A stretch of DNA of 6,247 nt from Glaciecola sp. UBA1851 (GCA_002338515.1 DDIL01000144.1:1-6247); one strand, 5' to 3'. Positions 1-6,108 are shown, numbered from the stretch's first letter. Translations and numbers: made by a program. Notes: generated from the letters alone by a model not told the origin.

Positions 1-2
1 TT

Positions 3-743
3 CTTATTCCCACATATTTCATAGCGGTGAATGGCCAAGAAACGGGGTTGATTGCCGCAATTGGTTTAGCGCTATATGTTATTATCATCTATTCACTACT
101 TAAAAATGTTAACCAAACCATAGTAAAGTCGATTGTTTTAAATTTCCAACTAAAACAAGAAGTCGAAAAAAGAAAGCTGATTGAGAAACAACTTCAAGAC
201 ATTTCTAGACGAGATGGCCTAACCGGGCTTTTCAATAGACGATATTTTGATGAAATGTTAGATGTTGAAATTGGCAGAGCCCACAGAAATCATCTGCCAC
301 TATGCTTAATCATCTTTGATATCGACTGTTTCAAAGAATACAACGATTACTATGGTCATGTAGCCGGCGATAATTGCCTGATTACTATTTCGGATATAGC
401 GAGCAATTTAGCAAATAGAAAAGGCGATTTAGTGGCAAGATATGGAGGCGAAGAGTTTGCTATTATTCTACCGAATATAGATTTTGACGGTGCCGTGGCG
501 TTCGCAAATAAACTGCAAATTGCGGTTCAAAAAAAGCGTATCACACATGAAACAAGTCGCTTAACCACGCTTAAAAGCGTTACTATAAGTGTTGGTGTCA
601 CTAACTTGATGCCGTTTTCAAAAACTAAGCCTAAAGAATTGGTACATTTGGCTGACGAAGCTTTATATGAAGCGAAGCGACAAGGCAGAAATAGAGTCTT
701 TGCGCGGAAAAATAATCACCTAGACGAAAATTCTTCTTCGTAG
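3..743 (+). CDS. Membrane-anchored diguanylate cyclase (GGDEF domain), 5'-truncated by the window edge
   Basis: The protein condenses two GTP into cyclic di-GMP at the cytoplasmic face of the inner membrane. The frame stays open to the left edge (upstream codons read LIPTYFIAV), so the gene begins outside the window. The in-frame GTG at 27 has no Shine-Dalgarno and is not a credible start. Counting from that GTG, residues 6-26 form a hydrophobic membrane segment, and the residues before it look like the end of another. Residues 40-60 form a charged, coiled-coil-like signalling helix. The GGDEF domain follows, with RRDGLTGLFNRR (61-72), the metal-binding segment FDIDCFKEYND (D98, N106, D107), AGD (113-115) and the active site GGEEF (140-144). 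An RxxD inhibitory site, RKGD (131-134), sits five residues before GGEEF. The enzyme therefore looks active and product-inhibited. The ligand sensed by the missing N-terminal part is unknown. It converges on speA across a hairpin terminator. Confidence 0.95.
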   Translation, partial: LIPTYFIAVNGQETGLIAAIGLALYVIIIYSLLKNVNQTIVKSIVLNFQLKQEVEKRKLIEKQLQDISRRDGLTGLFNRRYFDEMLDVEIGRAHRNHLPLCLIIFDIDCFKEYNDYYGHVAGDNCLITISDIASNLANRKGDLVARYGGEEFAIILPNIDFDGAVAFANKLQIAVQKKRITHETSRLTTLKSVTISVGVTNLMPFSKTKPKELVHLADEALYEAKRQGRNRVFARKNNHLDENSSS

Positions 744-752
744 AATTAAACG

Positions 753-783
753 AGCCAGCTACAAAGATAACTGGCTGCTTTTT
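753..783 (+). terminator. Rho-independent terminator between the convergent cyclase gene and speA, probably bidirectional
   Basis: The arms AGCCAG (753-758) and CTGGCT (771-776) pair perfectly around a 12-base loop and are followed by GC and five T (779-783), ten bases after the cyclase stop codon. Read on the minus strand, the same stem is followed by CGTTTAATT, a weaker T-rich tail, so it may also end speA transcription. The large loop makes it a moderate rather than strong terminator. Confidence 0.75.
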
Positions 784-805
784 AGTTAATGAAAATCAAA
801 GCTTA

Positions 806-2755
806 TTAATCATCGGTTCTTAAGTAAGTATAACCACCTAAACAATCTTCATAGAAGTCAGTCCAACGAACGCCCTCTCTTGGTTTAATTGCCCCGTTAG
901 CAACTTGCTTATCAATTGAACGTTTTACATCGAGTGCCATGGCACTGGGATGGTATTGCATAATAGTTAAGACCTGTTCAACAGTAGAGCCTTTTAATAT
1001 TTCTTCTATATAAAAATCTTCAGGATCATCATCATGACTGAATACATGCACTTCATTTAAACGACCGAATAAATTATGCATATCACCCATAACATCTTGA
1101 TAAGCGCCCGTTAAAAATATACCTAAATAACATTTTTCAGAGGGGTTTAAGTCAGGTAAGGGTAATACACTAGCAATTGTATGATCTACGACAAAGCGGT
1201 CTATTTTTCCGTCACTATCGCAGGTAATATCAACTAGTGAGCAGTTTTTGACCGGCTCTATATTAAGCTTTGTAAGGGGAGCTACGGGTAATAATTGATC
1301 AATAGCCCAACTATCTACAGCTGATTGGAATACTGAAAAATTACACAAATACTGAGATGAAAGAGAGTAGTCTAGCCCTTGCATATCCTCTGGAACAAAT
1401 TCTTGTTTTTTATAATAAGCCTGCACTTGACGAGTAATTTGCCAATATAAGGTTTCTATTTTCCCGAATTCTTCAATACTAATTACTCTTAACTTAAATG
1501 CCTGAGACGCTTGCTCTTTCCATTGCACCGCATCGTTGTAAACTTCTTGAAAATTTAACGAGTCAAATAAAGAATTCACTGGAAGGCTATTATATAATTC
1601 TCGCATATTTTTCAACAAAATATGCTCTGAAGTTGTTTCACTGGTATCTATTTCAGCACCTTCTGGCTTAATTTCACCTACTACTTCTGTTACAACGCAG
1701 CTATGATGAGCGGTAATTGCACGGCCACTCTCTGACACAATGTTCGGATGAGGTACGCCTTCTAAATCACACATTTCACGCAATCCATAGACTACGTCGG
1801 CAACATATTCTCTTAAGCTATAGTTTCTAGATGAATCATTGGCTGACTGGCTACCATCGTAATCGATTCCCAGCCCACCACCTACATCAACATACTCCAT
1901 ATTAAAACCAAGTTTATGCAATTCTGCATAAATTCTGGCAGCTTCGTTGACTGCATCTTTTATCGCCCGAATTTCAGGTAGTTGACTACCAATATGAAAA
2001 TGCAATAGTTTCAAAGTGTGTCCTAAGCCTTCCGATTCTAAATATCTAGCAGACTTAATCACTTCAGAAATAGTTAAACCAAATTTCGCTCGTTCGCCAC
2101 TTGAACCTTGCCAACGTCCCATTCCTTTAGATTGCATTTTACTTCTAATACCAACAATTGGCTCAATATCTAACTCTTTAGATAACCTAACTAACATGGT
2201 TAGTTCACTGAATTTTTCAATCACTACTACAACTTTGCGACCTAATTTACGGCCAAGCAAAGCTAACTTAATAAACTCTTCGTCTTTGTATCCGTTTAAT
2301 ATAGTAAGTGAGTTAGGATTGGTGTTGTATGCAAGAACAGTTAACAGTTCAGGTTTAGAGCCTGCTTCAAGTCCAAAATCATATGGCGCGCCAGCATCTA
2401 CAATTTCTTCAACTACTTCTCGCATTTGATTAACTTTTATAGGGTATACGCCATTATATTCTCCCCTATAGCTAGCTTCTTCAATTACTTCATTAAATGT
2501 TTCATTTAAGCTCACAACTTGCGAACGCAGTACATCATGAAATCGAATTACAACAGGGAACTGGATTTTTTCTTGCTTAATTTCCTTTAATAACGCGTCA
2601 AAATCAATTGTCATATCTTGGTGACTATTGTCTGGAATAACGTGCACATTGCCGTTTTCACCAATTTTAAAGTACCCGCCACCCCAACTAGATACACCAT
2701 AGGTGCGCTCAGCGTCTTCAATTGACCATGAATTTTGTTTTATATCTTCAGACAA
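806..2755 (-). CDS. speA: Biosynthetic arginine decarboxylase
   Basis: This enzyme converts L-arginine to agmatine and CO2 with PLP (and Mg2+ in characterised homologues), the first step of the arginine route to putrescine and spermidine. The 649 residues match the usual SpeA length (E. coli about 658), and the whole protein aligns by eye with E. coli SpeA. Visible landmarks: the N-terminal YGVSSWGGGYF (19-29); YPIKVNQ with the PLP lysine K107; GLEAGSKPELL (128-138); HFHIGSQ (252-258); the phosphate-binding VDVGGGLGIDYDG (289-301); ESGRAITAHH (342-351); CDSDG (512-516) with the C-terminal-domain cysteine C512; and the terminal GGYTYL. It is an alanine-racemase-fold (fold III) decarboxylase, not the acid-inducible AdiA type. 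The start is a TTG at 2755 with TAGGA seven bases upstream. The next in-frame Met (residue 48) would remove the conserved WGGGYF segment. No agmatinase or agmatine deiminase gene lies next to it, so the following pathway steps must be encoded elsewhere. Confidence 0.97.
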   Translation of the reverse strand: MSEDIKQNSWSIEDAERTYGVSSWGGGYFKIGENGNVHVIPDNSHQDMTIDFDALLKEIKQEKIQFPVVIRFHDVLRSQVVSLNETFNEVIEEASYRGEYNGVYPIKVNQMREVVEEIVDAGAPYDFGLEAGSKPELLTVLAYNTNPNSLTILNGYKDEEFIKLALLGRKLGRKVVVVIEKFSELTMLVRLSKELDIEPIVGIRSKMQSKGMGRWQGSSGERAKFGLTISEVIKSARYLESEGLGHTLKLLHFHIGSQLPEIRAIKDAVNEAARIYAELHKLGFNMEYVDVGGGLGIDYDGSQSANDSSRNYSLREYVADVVYGLREMCDLEGVPHPNIVSESGRAITAHHSCVVTEVVGEIKPEGAEIDTSETTSEHILLKNMRELYNSLPVNSLFDSLNFQEVYNDAVQWKEQASQAFKLRVISIEEFGKIETLYWQITRQVQAYYKKQEFVPEDMQGLDYSLSSQYLCNFSVFQSAVDSWAIDQLLPVAPLTKLNIEPVKNCSLVDITCDSDGKIDRFVVDHTIASVLPLPDLNPSEKCYLGIFLTGAYQDVMGDMHNLFGRLNEVHVFSHDDDPEDFYIEEILKGSTVEQVLTIMQYHPSAMALDVKRSIDKQVANGAIKPREGVRWTDFYEDCLGGYTYLRTDD

Positions 2756-2762
2756 AATGAAA

Positions 2763-2767
2763 TCCTA
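2763..2767 (-). promoter_or_regulatory. Ribosome binding site fixing the TTG start of speA
   Basis: On the minus strand TAGGA is followed by seven bases and then TTG TCT GAA GAT. No ATG exists near this point in the speA frame, and homology begins within about 20 residues of the TTG, so this Shine-Dalgarno supports the non-ATG start. Confidence 0.75.
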
Positions 2768-2789
2768 CTTAGTGTTAAGTAAAAGCTAA

Positions 2790-2805
2790 TATGAGAATTC
2801 TCATA
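2790..2805. promoter_or_regulatory. Perfect 16-bp palindrome upstream of speA, candidate operator
   Basis: TATGAGAATTCTCATA is a perfect inverted repeat with no spacer. It lies 35-50 bases before the speA start codon, where a repressor site or the start of the transcript would be expected. Its half-site TATGAGAA does not match the ArgR or Fur consensus arrangement, so the binding protein is unknown. Confidence 0.5.
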
Positions 2806-2933
2806 GTAACTAGCATAGCAAACATGGCGCGCAGTATATATGTAGCCGCCAATTAAGCGAAAGTAAAAGTGAAAATTAGGAGTAAAAAAAGAGTAAGATG
2901 TTAATTTTTCGTGAAAAGTGGACTTTTAGACCA

Positions 2934-2961
2934 TTGCAACTTTAATTTAACCTGTTATAAC
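2934..2961 (+). promoter_or_regulatory. Putative sigma-70 promoter of the response-regulator gene
   Basis: TTGCAA (2934-2939, 4 of 6 to TTGACA), a 16-base spacer, and TATAAC (2956-2961, 5 of 6 to TATAAT), with the extended -10 dinucleotide TG at 2953-2954. Transcription would start near 2968 and leave a leader of about 125 bases before the ATG at 3094. No better promoter is evident closer to the gene. Confidence 0.5.
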
Positions 2962-3093
2962 TTTAAACAAGAAGATGTATAAACAATAAATGATGCCTGT
3001 AGTATCATCTAAATAGAGCGTTGCCGCTTAATGTTAGATTGACTCAACTATGTATTCGCTTTCAAGCTCTTCAGTTACTGTTGGGAGAAACTT

Positions 3094-4098
3094 ATGCAAA
3101 CTTTGGATGCCCCAGTGGAAGATTATAATAAACAAGTACCTTACCGAGTAATGGTGGTTGATGATAACGATATAGAGCTTAAGCTTTACGCCAATGGACT
3201 AGCTCAACATTTTACAATGGTATTTGCCAAGTCTTCCAAACAGGCTTGGGATTTACTTAATTGTGCGCCTCTTCCTGATGCGATTATTTTAGATATTATG
3301 ATGCCAAATGAAGACGGCTTAGCATTATGCGATAGAATTAAAGAAAATCAATTTACCAAAGATATCCCCATTATTTTCATCTCTGCTTTAACTGGACCTA
3401 CTATTAAATCTCAAGCTTTTGAAATCGGTGGAGCCGATTTTGTAACTAAACCCCCTATGGTGGCAGAACTAGTTGCCAGAATTAATCGACATGTAAAAGT
3501 TTATCGTAAAACCAAACGATTAGAATCCCTCATATTTATTGACCCATTAACGCATTTACCTAATGCAAGTAAGTTCAGAGAAGTATTAAAGCAAGAATGG
3601 TCTAGATGTGCTCGATATTGGCATCATCTTTCATTACTTCTATTAAGAATGGATAATATGGGGCAGTATAAAATTGATCATGGTAAAGAGAAGTATTACA
3701 ACCTCACTGCAAGTATTGCGAATGGTCTTTCAGATATAGGGGGAAGACCGGGAGATATGTTTGCCTCTTTAGGAAACGATACCTTCGCCTTGCTGCTTTC
3801 AGATTGCAGTTCAGATGGTGCATTGTTAAAAGCAGATGAAATAATGAAGCGGTTTAAAAGTCCAAACTTCGTTGTTAAAGAGCATTTAAACGCACGTCAT
3901 GTTACTTGTACCATTGCTATTTCAGTTGCTGCTCCAGCAGGCGGTGGTGATAGTAGCCAGTTATTTGAGCAAGCTGACGATTTATTGTTTGAAGCGAATC
4001 AATTAGGTAATGGAAAAATCTATAGGAAAGACGAAATATTGGGTGTAGATGAGTTAAATGCTAAAGACTCACAAGCGCCTGATGATAGACGAATGTGA
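3094..4098 (+). CDS. Response regulator: receiver domain fused to a degenerate GGDEF domain with a retained c-di-GMP I-site
   Basis: This is a 334-residue cytoplasmic two-domain protein. The receiver (about 17-130) is complete: acidic pair D23/D24, phospho-acceptor D67 in IILDIMMPNEDG, S97 in FISA, and K119 before the conserved proline. A GGDEF-type domain follows, about 142-311, opening with DPLTHLPNASKF (150-161). Its catalytic residues are lost. The GG(D/E)EF signature is GNDTF (227-231), the first metal-binding aspartate is R185 (LLLLRMDNM), the asparagine of the FKxxND motif is K193, and the later GD aspartate aligns with Y202. The allosteric motif RxxD is kept as RPGD (218-221), exactly five residues before GNDTF. 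The likely role is a phosphorylation-controlled c-di-GMP receptor, as known for Caulobacter PopA, rather than a cyclase. ATG 3094 is preceded by GGGAG (3083-3087) at good spacing. No histidine kinase is adjacent, so the partner is unknown. Confidence 0.9.
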   Translation: MQTLDAPVEDYNKQVPYRVMVVDDNDIELKLYANGLAQHFTMVFAKSSKQAWDLLNCAPLPDAIILDIMMPNEDGLALCDRIKENQFTKDIPIIFISALTGPTIKSQAFEIGGADFVTKPPMVAELVARINRHVKVYRKTKRLESLIFIDPLTHLPNASKFREVLKQEWSRCARYWHHLSLLLLRMDNMGQYKIDHGKEKYYNLTASIANGLSDIGGRPGDMFASLGNDTFALLLSDCSSDGALLKADEIMKRFKSPNFVVKEHLNARHVTCTIAISVAAPAGGGDSSQLFEQADDLLFEANQLGNGKIYRKDEILGVDELNAKDSQAPDDRRM

Positions 4099-4156
4099 GT
4101 TATATCTTTTGGCTTTGTTTAAAAAGAGCCTAGATACATAATGTCTACTAAAAGTA

Positions 4157-5236
4157 TTAAATTTCAAATGACTCAATGTGGTCTTTTTCAAGCGGCATAC
4201 CAAAAGACAAATTTTGTGTCGCTTTCTTACCTAACACATCTTTTAAATAACGTGTATGCAAACCATTATTAGGGCGAATGGAGCGAACATTTTTTTCAGT
4301 TAATATTTCACCCTTTTTCACTTCAGCGGTTACGTAAAGCGAACGTCTTAATCCCCGTCCTTTTGATTCACTAGGCTTAACATCATAACCAGCTGTGCCC
4401 AGCGCTTTAAACGCTCGCCTACATGATTTAACTAAGTTTGTGAATTCTTTTGGTTCTAACGAAAAAGCGGCATCCACAGCGCCCTCAGATCTATCCAAAG
4501 TAAAATGTTTTTCAATAATGGCTGCACCTAATGCAGTCGCAGTAATAGCGGCAGTATTGTCTATAGTGTGATCACTTAAGCCAATTGGCACGCTAAACCT
4601 GTTTTGCATATCAGTAATGGTTTGTAAGTTACAATCATCAATAGGTGTAGGATACCCGCTAATACAATGCAATATTGCCAATTGCGTTCCACCGGCGTCT
4701 TCCACCGCTTGCACGGCTTCTTGAATTTCTTCAAGTGTCGCCATGCCAGTGGAGATAATTATAGGTTTACCGGTTTCTGTCGCTTTCTTGATTAAACCCA
4801 TATCGTTAATCTCAAATGAAGCAATTTTATATGCTGGACAGTCCAAGTTTTCTAGTAGGTCAACAGCTGTCGAGTCAAAAGGAGAGGAAAAAATAGGAAT
4901 GCCGTGTTCTTTTGCTCTAGCAAATAGCGCTTCATGCCATTCCCATGGTGTATAGGCCTCTTGGTATAAATCGTAAAGCGTTCTTCCACTCCACAGCCCA
5001 CCATTTAACGTGAACTCTGGACCGTCATAATCAATCGTAATTGTATCAGCCGTATATGTTTGTATTTTAATGGCATCAGCGCCAGTTTCAGCAGCTTTGT
5101 CTACAAGCTTCAATGCTTCATTAATGTCACCTTTATGATTACCTGATAATTCAACAATAATAAAAGGAGAAGAGTTCCTAGAAATTGTTCTACCAGATAT
5201 TTCAAATTGACTACGTAAATTTGACGATTTGTTCAT
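4157..5236 (-). CDS. pseI: Pseudaminic acid synthase (NeuB family, PseI type)
   Basis: This cytoplasmic enzyme condenses phosphoenolpyruvate with 2,4-diacetamido-2,4,6-trideoxy-L-altrose to give pseudaminic acid, a nonulosonic sugar used on flagellin and surface glycans. The 359 residues comprise a NeuB TIM barrel (about 22-280) and a C-terminal SAF/antifreeze-like domain (about 293-356, starting GRGLRRSLY). Visible family residues: FIIVELSGNH (25-34); DAIKIQTYT (54-62); SSPF (117-120); KIASFE (137-142); GLSDH with metal ligand H223; EKHFTLD with H244; and DAAFSL (255-260). The two histidines are 21 residues apart, as in NeuB. The segment GGLWSGRTLYDLYQEAYTPWEWH (79-101) closely matches Campylobacter PseI rather than sialic or legionaminic acid synthases. 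The N-terminus is about 12 residues longer than in C. jejuni. ATG 5236 has a modest AGG eight bases upstream. No other pse gene is in the window; the gene stands alone, convergent with the response regulator. Confidence 0.9.
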   Translation of the reverse strand: MNKSSNLRSQFEISGRTISRNSSPFIIVELSGNHKGDINEALKLVDKAAETGADAIKIQTYTADTITIDYDGPEFTLNGGLWSGRTLYDLYQEAYTPWEWHEALFARAKEHGIPIFSSPFDSTAVDLLENLDCPAYKIASFEINDMGLIKKATETGKPIIISTGMATLEEIQEAVQAVEDAGGTQLAILHCISGYPTPIDDCNLQTITDMQNRFSVPIGLSDHTIDNTAAITATALGAAIIEKHFTLDRSEGAVDAAFSLEPKEFTNLVKSCRRAFKALGTAGYDVKPSESKGRGLRRSLYVTAEVKKGEILTEKNVRSIRPNNGLHTRYLKDVLGKKATQNLSFGMPLEKDHIESFEI

Positions 5237-5281
5237 TCACAGTACCTATTTATTTGAGTTTTCATAAATTTGACGCTATTG

Positions 5282-5305
5282 ACTGATATTTGGGGATTTA
5301 TCAGT
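5282..5305. repeat. Inverted repeat upstream of pseI
   Basis: ACTGATA (5282-5288) and TATCAGT (5299-5305) are perfect complements around a 10-base spacer containing GGGG. The element lies 46-69 bases before the pseI start codon, so it could be an operator or a hairpin in the leader. There is no T-run that would make it a terminator for either strand. Confidence 0.4.
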
Positions 5306-5448
5306 ATTTCCATGCCGTTCACTGCATAAATCACGCCATTTGAACTAAATATGAATGATGGAATATGAAAGTTTTAAATGAATGAGTGTGTCTTTATTAC
5401 CATGAACATTTGATAATTGTATTAGAGCGTGAAGGCGAATACCAACTA

Positions 5449-5463
5449 TCAAATAATATTTGA
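5449..5463. repeat. 7-1-7 perfect palindrome
   Basis: TCAAATA, one A, then TATTTGA form a perfect 15-base inverted repeat with single-base spacing, the geometry of a dimeric-regulator site. It lies about 115 bases before the thioredoxin start codon. Its left half also pairs with ATTTGATA at 5408-5415. High AT content makes chance occurrence possible. Confidence 0.4.
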
Positions 5464-5466
5464 CCC

Positions 5467-5508
5467 TAATTTTGGATAGGCAATAGTGCTAATTGTTATC
5501 CCTAATTA
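5467..5508. repeat. 42-base imperfect inverted repeat upstream of the thioredoxin gene
   Basis: The outer arms TAATTTTGGATA (5467-5478) and TATCCCTAATTA (5497-5508) match at 10 of 12 positions as reverse complements. Inside them CAAT (5481-5484) pairs with ATTG (5492-5495), leaving the loop AGTGCTA. The pairing runs through four blocks separated by small internal loops, which is more than base composition would readily give. It overlaps candidate -35/-10 elements of the downstream gene. It could be an operator, a leader hairpin or a remnant of a small repetitive element. Confidence 0.5.
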
Positions 5509-5577
5509 TAGTTGTATATCAAAAATATTATTAGGTAAAACATTTTCTAATACTTATAAACATAACTAAGGTAAACG

Positions 5578-6108
5578 ATGAACACCAAGATAAATAAAGC
5601 AATAGCGATAGTAACCGTCGCTTTATCTTTGGCTGTTAGTTCAATAACTTATAGCCAAACAGAAGCATCAAACAAAAATGCCAGTGTAAATAAAGCGCCA
5701 AATTGGACTCTTGAAACTCAAGATGGGAAGCAAGTATCTTTTAGTGATTATGAAGGCCAACCTGTTATGTTGCATATTTGGGGAACGTGGTGTCCTTATT
5801 GTAAAAAGCTACAACCAGGTTTACAACAAATACACGAAAACTATAAAGACAGAGGCCTTATTGTATTAGGAATTAGTGTAAATGAACCTACAACAACTAA
5901 ACCACAAACAGAACTTGAATCACGCGGAATAGATTTTTTGACACTAATAGAAGGCGATGAAGTCGCAATAAATGACTTTGAGGTAATGGGTACACCTACC
6001 ACTATTTTTATTTCAGCAGATGGCAATATTGTGGGTTCAACCATGGTGTCAGATCCAACCGATCCCAGATTTACGCAAGTAGCAGAATATCTAGTAAATA
6101 ATATTTAG
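5578..6108 (+). CDS. Exported TlpA/redoxin-family thiol-disulfide oxidoreductase
   Basis: This 176-residue thioredoxin-fold protein is predicted to act in the periplasm in thiol-disulfide exchange. Residues 1-28 form a signal peptide: basic start MNTKINK, hydrophobic core AIAIVTVALSLAVSS, and likely cleavage after TYS or shortly beyond. No lipobox cysteine is present. The mature part has the TlpA/redoxin pattern: APNWTLETQDGKQVSFSDYEGQPV (40-63), the active site WGTWCPYCKKLQP with C72 and C75, VLGISVNE (97-103), and the cis-proline loop MGTPTTIFI with P140. The CPYC dipeptide is more typical of glutaredoxins than of the common TlpA CxPC type. The substrate is unknown: there is no cytochrome c maturation, peroxiredoxin or DsbD gene beside it. 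AAGG six bases before ATG 5578 supports the start. It appears monocistronic, ending before the terminator at 6175-6200. Confidence 0.88.
   Translation: MNTKINKAIAIVTVALSLAVSSITYSQTEASNKNASVNKAPNWTLETQDGKQVSFSDYEGQPVMLHIWGTWCPYCKKLQPGLQQIHENYKDRGLIVLGISVNEPTTTKPQTELESRGIDFLTLIEGDEVAINDFEVMGTPTTIFISADGNIVGSTMVSDPTDPRFTQVAEYLVNNI

Larger units (their letters stand above)
2756..3093. other. Divergent intergenic region between speA and the response-regulator gene
   Basis: This 338-base gap carries control signals for both flanking genes and no credible ORF. From the speA side it holds the speA ribosome site, a 16-bp palindrome (2790-2805), and a possible extended -10 for speA. The latter reads TGCTATGCT on the minus strand, -10 at 2812-2817, and would put the transcript start at or near the palindrome; its -35 is poor. 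Next comes a GC-rich island (2826-2850) that can fold with arms GGCG-GC/GC-CGCC and one bulged C around an AT loop. The right half holds a forward promoter (2934-2961) followed by a leader of about 125 bases. I found no riboswitch that I recognise. Confidence 0.6.
5237..5577. other. Divergent intergenic region between pseI and the thioredoxin gene, rich in inverted repeats
   Basis: This 341-base, very AT-rich gap has no credible ORF; the longest ATG frames noticed on the plus strand are about 11 codons. It contains a 7-bp-arm inverted repeat (5282-5305), an isolated ATTTGATA/TATCAAAT pair (5408-5415 and 5447-5454), a 7-1-7 palindrome (5449-5463), and a 42-base imperfect inverted repeat (5467-5508). 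The hexamer ATTTGA recurs at 5252, 5268, 5338, 5408 and 5458, partly expected from base composition. Candidate promoter elements for the right-hand gene overlap the last repeat: TATAGT at 5507-5512, or TTGTTA (5493-5498) with TATATC (5515-5520). None is convincing. No clear pseI promoter was found. Confidence 0.6.

Noticed and set aside
27..29. GTG as start of the left-edge GGDEF gene
   Set aside because: No Shine-Dalgarno precedes it, and the frame continues upstream with a membrane-like sequence to the window edge, so the gene is truncated rather than starting here.
2016..2429. 137-codon plus-strand ORF inside speA
   Set aside because: It lies fully antisense to the conserved SpeA coding sequence, has low-complexity composition, no recognisable domain and no ribosome site.
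2790..2805. ArgR or Fur box
   Set aside because: The palindrome has half-sites TATGAGAA with no spacer. ArgR boxes need TGAAT-N4-ATTCA, and Fur 7-1-7 sites need TGATAAT-N-ATTATCA spacing; neither fits.
3050..3148. 32-codon ATG frame overlapping the start of the response-regulator gene
   Set aside because: It has no Shine-Dalgarno, overlaps the well-supported start at 3094 out of frame, and shows no recognisable features.
4120..4139. Terminator between the convergent response regulator and pseI
   Set aside because: GGCTTT and AGAGCC can pair only with a wobble, the AT loop is weak, and no T-run follows on either strand.
4743..4955. 70-codon plus-strand ORF inside pseI
   Set aside because: Antisense shadow of the conserved pseI barrel region with no independent support.
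5378..5413. 11-codon ORF in the pseI/thioredoxin intergenic region
   Set aside because: Too short, no convincing ribosome site, and expected by chance in AT-rich sequence.
5841..6044. 67-codon minus-strand ORF inside the thioredoxin gene
   Set aside because: Antisense shadow of a clearly coding gene with a signal peptide and CPYC motif on the other strand.
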